Position numbers and translations under genes: made by a program
In this document: positions 57,701-64,000 of the stretch, one piece after another
Position numbering within the stretch: position 1 is the first letter of the stretch
Layout: the number at the start of each line of letters is the position of its first letter
NCBI GenBank assembly: GCA_017535725.1
Contig: JAFXTO010000025.1
Span: forward strand, 62,001-126,000
Reading direction: 5' to 3'
Source: Bacteroidaceae bacterium
GTDB taxonomy: Bacteria > Bacteroidota > Bacteroidia > Bacteroidales > Bacteroidaceae
Length of the DNA stretch: 64,000 bases
Notes under the pieces: generated by a model
What the model saw: only the letters and a program-made list of their open reading frames with translations
What the model was told of the DNA's origin: nothing
Database searches by the model: none

Positions 57701-60700
57701 CCAGCTCTGTGGCATTCAGCTTCTCGTGTTCGTTCTGAGCCACCATCTGCACCCAGGCGAAGATAATCTGATGGATTTCACCGGCCTCGTCGCTGAAGTC
57801 CGTTGTGACGCCAGTGGGCTTCACCATCTCGTAGTCCACGCCAAACTGCTCATTGTCAGCATCCACCTTCGACCAATAGACGGGCCTGCCCGTGGCGTCG
57901 GCCCTGCGCTGGGCCTCGTCCCTGGTGCCTGTGAACATCAGGTTGCGCAGTTCCCTCACCTTTTCGGGAATCAGTTGTGTCAGGATATACTTCTGCGAAT
58001 GGACGAACTGTGATTCCACCTTCGGACCATAGCCTATCGACTCGTCCCGCACCAGATGGAACTTGTTGCCGGCCGCGTCACGCCCCTCGGCGATTTCCAC
58101 CAGCGTACCGTATTCCGAATGGATGCCTGCTGTCTGACCGCCACCCAGTCGGCCCAGCATCTGCCGATACAGGCTGTCGGGAATGGCGCGGATGGTGGAC
58201 ATCGGGGTCACCACCATGTTCTGCACCATACCGATATACAAGTCGGCATCCGCACCCACCATCGTCGCTTCGTTGCTCGTGGTGATGTCCTGATTGACGT
58301 TCATCGTGTAGGAGAAAGCGCGATGGCCCTCCATGTTGAAGGCGTATTCGAAGTCTATCAGCTCCTGGTTGTCGTTGCTGTTGATGATGCCGGCCACAGA
58401 GCCTGCACCTGCAGCAGTGGCCACTGTACCCTGGAAGTTGTCCAGCTTGGAACCCGTGACGATGTTCAGATGCAAGCCGGCACGCAGTTTCATGTCCAGG
58501 GTATAGGTGTATTTCAACGTCGAGCCCTTCGACAGGGTGGCACTGCTGCTGCCGCCTGGCGGGTCACGCAGGATGTCGATGAGCAGGGGTTGTCCGTTCA
58601 CCAGCACGTCCTTGGAGCCGCCAGTGGCAAACATATTCAGGATGTAGCCCTTCAGGGGCTGAGCCTCGTAGGTCGTTCCGTCCTGCTCCAAGGTCATGGT
58701 CACCGTGCGCAGCGCATCTTCGCCCGTCAGCAGTCGCGTGGTCTGTTCAGCTTCGAGGATGAAGCGACCCTCGCCCACGCTGTCGAGCTGCACCGTCTCC
58801 TGATGCAGACCGTTCTTCATGCCGTTGTGGACGATGACCTTCCCACCGCCAATCCTCACCACGTCCGCCTTCGCACTGCCCTTCACGCCGTTCCACGGAT
58901 AGCGTTCCACCACGGAAAGCTGAATCGCATACCGGCGCTCCAGGCTGAACACGGGATAACCGAACGTGTAGCACACCGTGTCGCCGCTCTGGTAAACCAA
59001 GGGCACCTCGGCCCGGTCACCGCCTACGGTCTGCGCCACGTAGCTCTTGTCGCCGAAATAGTCGAAGGTGTCGTAGCCAGCCTGGCGGTAGGTGATCTCC
59101 ACGGGCGCATGGTAGATGCGGTCGTAGCGATAGTGATAGGTTTCCTGAGGCTGATAGACGCTGTGACCCTCAGCATCGGTGAAGGTGCCTTCATACGCCA
59201 CGGTATCAGGAACGAGGCACTCGCTGAGGTCGATGACCTCACTCACCTGACCGTCCTGGAACAGCGTGGCGTAGCCCTCGCAATATATTTGTTGCACCTT
59301 CCATCGTGCAGGCGGCAGCATCAGCACATACTCGCCTGTCACGGAGTCGGGTTTCACCACCATGCGCTTGCGCTGCACCTCGACCGCAGTCTTGTGGTCA
59401 CCGCCGCCCGGGTGCTGGAACGTAAGGTTGCGCGTCGTCAGCGCGGGGTTCACATTGTCATACACCAACCACGACGTGTTGTCGCCCTCTAAGGTGAGCA
59501 CCATCGTCAGGTCGTCGCCCAGATTGTTCTTCGACAGGTTGTTGTCCAATGGCAGGTTGCCTTGGTCATTGCCGCCAACCACACGACCGGTCAGTTTCAC
59601 CAGCGTAGCATCGTAGAAGTAGGCCCGACCCACCTTGTCGGTCAGCACCACGCCGTCCGGACTCTTGTACCAGCCGCCGTCCACGAAGGTGTGACCTTCC
59701 ATCTCGGTCTGTATCCTGCTGCGCGTGTTGTTCATCACGTAGAACTGGACATGCCCCTCGAAGTCGGTCTCCACATATTCGCCCTTGGCGTTGTGCAGCA
59801 GTTGGCCGTTCACGCGGAAGCGCACACCCTTCACGGGGATACTCGTACCGTCGTACATCACGTAGGCGTTGAACTGCAGGCCGTTGGTGATGGTGAACTC
59901 GTGGACGACCACATGGTTCGAGTGGTCGTTGAAGCTGACGGCATACTGTTCGCACTCCAGCGCGATGCCGCCCGTGGCGGCGGGTGTCACGGTGTAGGTG
60001 ATGCTCCTCTGTCCGTTGTACGATAGTTCATCGGCCACGAAGTAGCCGCTCTCGTCGGTGGTCACCGTCACCTTGGTGTCGCCCGAGGCAATTTCCACAT
60101 CTATGCCGCATACGCCTGTGCCGTCGTTGAAGCGCACATAGCCCTCCAGGAGTCCTGTGTGCTTGCAGGCACCCTCCACCACATTCGTCTCGGTGTAGCT
60201 CACGCCCTCGCAGTCGTTGGTGGCCCGCACCTTGTATTCATAGTCTTCCAGGGGCGATACGGTCTTGTCCTCATAGCTCAACTGGTCAATGTCGGTTTCC
60301 ACGGGAATCCAGTCCTCGTCGCTGCCGCCCTTCACTCTCCTCAGTACGGTGAAGTAGTCGATGGGGTTACCGTCGGTAGTCCACGTCAGCAGTACGCTGC
60401 TTTGGCGAGTCGCCGTCTTCAGCGTCTTGTCAATCTTGCCCGTGCTCTCGTGATAGAAGTTGGGCAGCGTGGGCGGGGGATAGGTGGCAGCAGCGTAGCT
60501 GAACATCGGGGTCAAAGGGATGATCGTATCGTTCTCCTCCTTCCAACCACCGCCCAGGGTGGCCAGAAGCGACTCGACAGACAATTCCTGCAGCACGTCG
60601 GTGGCCATGACTGGAACTGCCTTGCCGTCCTTCAGTTCCCATTGGCTGCCCAACAGCTCAACGGCAACGGCCTGGTCTGTCAGGTTCCTGTTGGCATCAG

Positions 60701-63599
60701 TAGCCATCTCACCCCATCCGTGGGCAGAATAGTTCGATGCGTTACCACCCCATGCGGAATAGCCGCTGCGAAAACACATACCAAAATGGTTCATACCCGG
60801 TGCAGTGCCGTTCTCATAATTTCTTTCAAGTATCCATTCACCACTGCCATATCCGATGAAGGCGCCGCAATAGGGTTGATAAAAGCTCTCGGCGCTGAAT
60901 TGTCCGTCGAAAAGGCAGTCTGTGATATAGAGTTGTGAGGTACTGTAGGAACATCCGACGAAGCCGCCTACATAATAGGAAATCCCCGAAGCTTTTACAG
61001 ATGCTGAAACCCGGCAGTTCTTGATGTAATTCGTTGTGCTTCCACTCACATAGCCAACCAAACCTCCTGATTCCTTGTAACCCGTGATGGTACCCGTGAC
61101 GTGCAGGTTCTGGAAAGTAGCTCCAGCTATAGCAGAGAACACCCCTCCATAGAGATAATTCCTGGTATCGATGTTGATATGTAACGTATGGCCGTTGCCG
61201 TCGAAAGTGCCTCGGTATGGTTTGTTTTTCGTACCTACACATCTATTGGTAGTGATGCTGATATCGTTATACAGCACGGCATTTACATCTCTTTTGCCAT
61301 CGGCTGTATACACCGCCTCGCAAAAGAAGTCCCAGTCTGCAGCGTTGCTGATGATGATACAATTGTCTCCTCCCCAGCCGTAGAAGCTCCAGTTGTTCCT
61401 GTTGCTGCCGCTGTTGTTGTAGGCTATGCCCTTCCCGCTGCCGCTCTTGTCATCGACGTAGCATAGGTCTATATTTGCAATGCCCTGGTAGCTTCCTTTC
61501 TCCAAACAGTTGGTGATGCAGTTCTCGTTTTCACCATCTTCCCAACCGACGATGACACCTCCGTAAGCATCGGAAGCGGTACTTGTGAGCTTGCCGTCGA
61601 AGAGGCTGTTGGTAATGTCATGATTGGCACTGTGACCATGACCGATGAGGCCGCCCACGTATCTGTCGCTACAGTTCACCGTGGCAGAGATACGGCAGCC
61701 TGTGATGGTGTTGCGATGACCATTGGTGGCATGGCTGTGTGCCACCAGTCCGGCGGAGTGTATGCCGCCAGAGACAGTACCCGTCACCCGCAGGTTCCGA
61801 ATGGTATAGTCTTTGGCATAGCGGAAGGGAGCTTCGAAGCTGTTGGACGAATGAATATCCATCTGGAGCGTATGGCCGTTGCCGTCAAAGATGCCCCGGA
61901 AGGGATAGGTGTCACCTCCCGCACTGACAGCGGTGCTCACGTCGGCATAGAGGCGGACATTGACGTCATACCGTCCCTGGGCATCCTTCACCTTTTGGCA
62001 GAAGGCCTGCCAGTCTGCCTCGCTGCGGATGGGGAAATAGTAGGACTCCAGTTCCTCCCAGAGGCGTATGGGTGAAGTGCCACGCTCCACGTACAGTTCC
62101 ACCTTATAATCTACGCAGGGTCGCGTGAGGTTCACCACCTTTTGGCGGGCGTCGCGCTCGTCGGCCGTGAGCGTGTAGATGAGTGAATCCACCGTCTCGC
62201 CCTGGCGATTGGTCATGGTGATGCGCAGTTTCATCGCTGCGCCAGTGGTCCACACGGCATTAGATTCATCGGCATAGTCCCACGAGACACGTACGGTGTA
62301 GGCCCGTTCGTCCTCCCACTGTGCCGTGTAACGGGCAATGCGCAGCAGGTGCAGGTCATCCACCACGCATGAGGCCGTGGCGGCAGCGGGATTGCCACTC
62401 CACCCCCAGTTTTGGCTGCACATGCGGCGCACACGATAGGTGAGGTTGGGCAGCGTGCCGCCACCCTCAAGCTGTGCTTCGCTGATGGCATCGACCAGGG
62501 TGCTGTCGATATATGTATAGGACATTTTGTCCGGGTTGAGTACAAAAGCTTCCACACCGATGGACACGAAGTCCTCCTCCCGGCCTGTCAGCGAGCGCTG
62601 TATCTCGAAGAAGTCGGTCTCTAACATATCCTCTGTGCCTGGATACTGGATGTTCCATGCCAACTGCACCTTCGCCTTGTTGCCTCCTAACGGCATGGCG
62701 GTGAAGCCCATCGGGGCGTGAATCATCTTCAGGTTCTGGGTCTTCGAAGAAATATTATCGATGGAGTAGCTCCCGTCCTGATAGCTCACGATGACGTGGA
62801 AATTGTTGTGAGGCACGGTGGCATCTAAATAGATGGTACCACTGTTCTCGTTGGCAGGTAGGGTCTGACTGACGACATGACCGTCAGCGTCCGTGTACTC
62901 ATAGCGCGCCGCCGTCAGCTTGGTGGTGCCGATGAACCAAGGTATCTCCAGCATACCCTGCTCACTGTAGGCGATGGTGGCCATCGTCACCTGCGGGAAC
63001 ACCACGTCGGCAGCCGCTGGTACGGAAAGGGTCACGTCACTGAGTCCCGGCACTTTCTCCTTGTAGCGACTGTTGCCGTCGCGCTCCACGTCCCACGTGA
63101 ACTTCAGCGTCTTGCCCAGCATGTCGTAGGGCAGTGTCCACACGGCATAGACGTTGTAGGTCTTGCCGTCGGTGTTACGATATACCAGGCGCTCCTGTTC
63201 ACCGCCCCCTTGCGTCAGGGTGAAATGATTGGTCGAATTGCCTTGCGTCACATCGAAACTGCCTCCCACCGAGGTTAAGAAGTGAACGTAAATGTCCTTG
63301 CTGCTCTGGTCGGTTTCACCATTGCGCCACCAGCGGAACGCCGTCGTTGAACGCGAAGTACCGGAATCATCGGTCCACGACACATTGAGTTTACCATCGC
63401 TCACCCAGCAGTCGGCACCTGCCTGGTCATAGACAGGCACCTGGATGCGGATGGTGTTTGAACCGTTGAGCATCACCATGTAATTATAGGCCTGGTCAAC
63501 ATGAGTAGCTGCCGCCATTTCTGGCATCAGCCACACCAGCAGGGCCACCGGGAGCCAAGTGAGCCACGACGGTCCTCGCAAGATTTGATTTCTGGTCAT
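54720..63599 (-). CDS. Giant surface protein with GLUG repeats and LamG-type domains
   Basis: A 2,959-residue secreted protein. Signal peptide: 'WLTWLPVALLVWLMPEMAAA' region (about residues 12-31). N-terminal 550 residues are beta-rich FN3-like. Two GLUG regions follow ('FRGIFDGNGHTLQMDI', 'VGGLIGHGHS', 'YRGTFDGNGHTLHINI', 'VGGFVG'). Then FN3 and carboxypeptidase-like beta domains ('LLEGYVRFNDGTGVCG'). The C-terminal 550 residues hold two LamG/ConA-type folds ('FTQVAMSISQEDGTLAFYNGG'; 'DGQWHHYAMTVNRAFNVVNIYVD'). No type IX C-terminal sorting domain, lipobox or membrane anchor is visible. It may bind glycans or join cells. The long plus-strand frames across it are shadows. Confidence 0.85.
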   Translation of the reverse strand: MTRNQILRGPSWLTWLPVALLVWLMPEMAAATHVDQAYNYMVMLNGSNTIRIQVPVYDQAGADCWVSDGKLNVSWTDDSGTSRSTTAFRWWRNGETDQSSKDIYVHFLTSVGGSFDVTQGNSTNHFTLTQGGGEQERLVYRNTDGKTYNVYAVWTLPYDMLGKTLKFTWDVERDGNSRYKEKVPGLSDVTLSVPAAADVVFPQVTMATIAYSEQGMLEIPWFIGTTKLTAARYEYTDADGHVVSQTLPANENSGTIYLDATVPHNNFHVIVSYQDGSYSIDNISSKTQNLKMIHAPMGFTAMPLGGNKAKVQLAWNIQYPGTEDMLETDFFEIQRSLTGREEDFVSIGVEAFVLNPDKMSYTYIDSTLVDAISEAQLEGGGTLPNLTYRVRRMCSQNWGWSGNPAAATASCVVDDLHLLRIARYTAQWEDERAYTVRVSWDYADESNAVWTTGAAMKLRITMTNRQGETVDSLIYTLTADERDARQKVVNLTRPCVDYKVELYVERGTSPIRLWEELESYYFPIRSEADWQAFCQKVKDAQGRYDVNVRLYADVSTAVSAGGDTYPFRGIFDGNGHTLQMDIHSSNSFEAPFRYAKDYTIRNLRVTGTVSGGIHSAGLVAHSHATNGHRNTITGCRISATVNCSDRYVGGLIGHGHSANHDITNSLFDGKLTSTASDAYGGVIVGWEDGENENCITNCLEKGSYQGIANIDLCYVDDKSGSGKGIAYNNSGSNRNNWSFYGWGGDNCIIISNAADWDFFCEAVYTADGKRDVNAVLYNDISITTNRCVGTKNKPYRGTFDGNGHTLHINIDTRNYLYGGVFSAIAGATFQNLHVTGTITGYKESGGLVGYVSGSTTNYIKNCRVSASVKASGISYYVGGFVGCSYSTSQLYITDCLFDGQFSAESFYQPYCGAFIGYGSGEWILERNYENGTAPGMNHFGMCFRSGYSAWGGNASNYSAHGWGEMATDANRNLTDQAVAVELLGSQWELKDGKAVPVMATDVLQELSVESLLATLGGGWKEENDTIIPLTPMFSYAAATYPPPTLPNFYHESTGKIDKTLKTATRQSSVLLTWTTDGNPIDYFTVLRRVKGGSDEDWIPVETDIDQLSYEDKTVSPLEDYEYKVRATNDCEGVSYTETNVVEGACKHTGLLEGYVRFNDGTGVCGIDVEIASGDTKVTVTTDESGYFVADELSYNGQRSITYTVTPAATGGIALECEQYAVSFNDHSNHVVVHEFTITNGLQFNAYVMYDGTSIPVKGVRFRVNGQLLHNAKGEYVETDFEGHVQFYVMNNTRSRIQTEMEGHTFVDGGWYKSPDGVVLTDKVGRAYFYDATLVKLTGRVVGGNDQGNLPLDNNLSKNNLGDDLTMVLTLEGDNTSWLVYDNVNPALTTRNLTFQHPGGGDHKTAVEVQRKRMVVKPDSVTGEYVLMLPPARWKVQQIYCEGYATLFQDGQVSEVIDLSECLVPDTVAYEGTFTDAEGHSVYQPQETYHYRYDRIYHAPVEITYRQAGYDTFDYFGDKSYVAQTVGGDRAEVPLVYQSGDTVCYTFGYPVFSLERRYAIQLSVVERYPWNGVKGSAKADVVRIGGGKVIVHNGMKNGLHQETVQLDSVGEGRFILEAEQTTRLLTGEDALRTVTMTLEQDGTTYEAQPLKGYILNMFATGGSKDVLVNGQPLLIDILRDPPGGSSSATLSKGSTLKYTYTLDMKLRAGLHLNIVTGSKLDNFQGTVATAAGAGSVAGIINSNDNQELIDFEYAFNMEGHRAFSYTMNVNQDITTSNEATMVGADADLYIGMVQNMVVTPMSTIRAIPDSLYRQMLGRLGGGQTAGIHSEYGTLVEIAEGRDAAGNKFHLVRDESIGYGPKVESQFVHSQKYILTQLIPEKVRELRNLMFTGTRDEAQRRADATGRPVYWSKVDADNEQFGVDYEMVKPTGVTTDFSDEAGEIHQIIFAWVQMVAQNEHEKLNATELVTNYDVDGGTRVTYSEAFGSDYTLSNYYYLPGILAATYFDESGKDMAITATSIVGVKVVQFILNAIYHNHVNESTTTSGTSADPESQGGFETAVNFCGSTFKFSLLPVMEYSVKDLSGESKSFSRKESFSIVMDKRSHLNFDLYRVQTDAASVQAAGLLDVFTNQNFYDGVEYVEEHLRRGNSLPDIRYSRGYVYRTRGGATCNPWEDERRTLFYDEGRILDERTKKIQNPKITLDRQSVSGVAVGDPARFKVYLANDSELPEASTGSLCLYNLFLEEGSNPHGAKIYVDGTPLGSAGIHVYLNPGQVVQKTIEVYAGDEFDYEGLQLALYSPNDRAHVYDVVSFDVHYLRMAGAVNIASPGDKWIMNTDAPWNDRLGWFLPITIDGFDKHQKNFDHIEFQYKESQRGEEYWTNLCSFYADSTLMAQANGVREMIPENGNINTQFYGEGTVMEKSYDLRAVLCCRDGNSLLTSASKVISGVKDTRRPQLFGSPDPVSGIVKQGEDIVFNFSEDIEYNYLNAITNFEVKGEVNNDNVVETVSVQFMEQASVESEAQRNFSGKDLTIDLMVRPDETGREMPLFSHGTNGKKLQLWLTDDLRLKGVVDDQTFTSTEPIEKDCFTQVAMSISQEDGTLAFYNGGKEIGMFELTEPYNGTGTLIFGRTNETDRSKSHYYQGRMMEARLWYRALTGAQIGTTYGSKRLTGYEMGLVDYYPMNEGSGQYVMDHTQGANARLMGASWAMPHGLALHLDGEEPGLALTQNALNRTAEQDYTLMFWFKTDDEGRGVLVSNGAGSKNEVGAENLFNIGFETGKLMYRSNGMDVEVPGNYSDGQWHHYAMTVNRAFNVVNIYVDQELRTTFAADSLGGISGGHPLIGAALMDRVNDEGHVLTTDTRQWLKGHIDELCFFAQALDVTPIAKAGIVPAAGDRVAAFVGDECRGTWVMDNGQLDAVLTVFGRKEGEHVTLKYYDSTRSRVLTFADVAVTQQGTITLTE

Positions 63600-63640
63600 C
63601 TGATGGATAGTTTATTGGTTTATTTTTGTGATTTCTCCCG

Positions 63641-63648
63641 CAAAGATA
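63641..63648 (-). promoter_or_regulatory. Promoter -7 box for the giant surface protein
   Basis: TATCTTTG on the minus strand, 42 bases before the ATG at 63599. The -33 position has TTTA. Confidence 0.55.
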
Positions 63649-64000
63649 TGATATTAAATTGTAAATGAGACCTTAATAATCGAAAAATATTCAGAAAAGG
63701 ACGTTTTTTTTGGAAAAAACTCATAAATACACTTAATTCTTCGCCCGCGAGGTCAGAGACATGAGTTTTTTTGCAACCTTTGCCATGAATTTGATGATAT
63801 CTTCATCTGTTCCAGCGAACGATATACGGTTATGTCATTCAACTTTCGACAACTCAGCTTCATAAATCCGTCTTTGCCTTTTCGCATATCTGTCTTTTAT
63901 TATAATGTTTTTGAAAAATAGATATAGATATGCAGACCGTTTGACCTCTGTCAAACGCTTTACTCGTCCATACGTGTTTATGGTTTCGTCCGTACGTGTT
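63649..64000. other. AT-rich intergenic region with a hairpin
   Basis: No supported gene. 63938-63957 is a perfect hairpin CGTTTGAC-CTCT-GTCAAACG. Near the end cgtccatacgtgtt and cgtccgtacgtgtt form a direct repeat. A minus-strand stretch (63887-63730) has protein-like codons in two frames and may be a decayed small gene. Confidence 0.4.

Noticed and set aside
54645-59492. Long plus-strand frames (up to 478 codons) across 54.6-59.5 kb
   Set aside because: They lie opposite the giant minus-strand gene, have His/Arg/Val-heavy composition typical of antisense frames, and no promoter or family motif.
63730-63887. Small minus-strand gene at the right end
   Set aside because: A 44-codon frame exists, but the better protein-like codons are split between two frames; a decayed gene is possible but not supported.
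1-64000. CRISPR array
   Set aside because: No regularly spaced direct repeats of 24-40 bases with unique spacers were seen; repeats present are tandem or coding.

Overview
The window looks like Bacteroidales chromosome, most like Prevotella. Many upstream regions carry the Bacteroidetes promoter box TAnnTTTG, some with TTTG about 20 bases further upstream. The host genes include a MurF-Alr fusion, a GSCFA protein, a B12-type TonB-dependent receptor and a giant GLUG/LamG surface protein, all typical of that order. I ran no database searches; family names come from reading the translations.

Positions 1 to about 41,566 are most of an integrated tailed phage of siphovirus type, cut by the left edge of the window. 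Nearly everything is on the minus strand, so transcription runs right to left. The early part (40.1 to 26.6 kb) has small regulators, Erf annealing protein, a PD-(D/E)XK nuclease, an SSB-like protein, NinB-like and NinG-like proteins, an SF2 helicase, an initiator-like protein, a DPPY methyltransferase, a MazG-like protein, HNH and a C-type-lectin variable protein. A plus-strand four-gene operon (24.96-26.6 kb) interrupts this: XRE/zinc-knuckle regulator, ASCH protein, coiled coil and a DUF2400-like protein. Next come a DUF2958/papain-like unit and the late genes: ASCH, PAPS-reductase-like, ParB-like, TerS, TerL, portal, an amidoligase plus glutamine-amidotransferase pair, scaffold, capsid, connectors, tail tube, tape measure and a very large repeat-bearing tail protein. 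Integrase and lysis genes are not in view and presumably lie left of the window. At 41,521-41,566 the 3' part of a tRNA-Arg(CCG), including CCA, marks the right attachment site.

Three regulatory layers can be read directly. (1) Both late operons (starts 15,993 and 23,584) have the same 23-bp inverted repeat 42-43 bp upstream of a TATCTTTG box and lack a good -33 box, which suggests an activator-driven late regulon. (2) The amidoligase/amidotransferase unit and the DUF2958/papain-like unit share almost the same promoter sequence, suggesting a co-regulated peptide- or wall-modifying cargo. (3) A perfect 16-bp palindrome carries back-to-back -7 boxes between the early operon and the repressor-like gene. 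The phage also encodes tRNA-Lys(UUU) and tRNA-shaped RNAs whose anticodon arm ends in a GCAA or UUCG tetraloop.

Positions 41.7-64 kb are host: nitroreductase; divergent threonine dehydrogenase and kbl (threonine to glycine); GSCFA then murF-alr, with a group II intron domain V remnant just before the GSCFA start codon; dxs, trkA and a btuB-like receptor in a row; and the 2,959-residue surface protein. Several of these host genes carry in-frame GC-rich repeat insertions, including a palindrome (CCCTCCC-N5-GGGAGGG) found three times within 1 kb.
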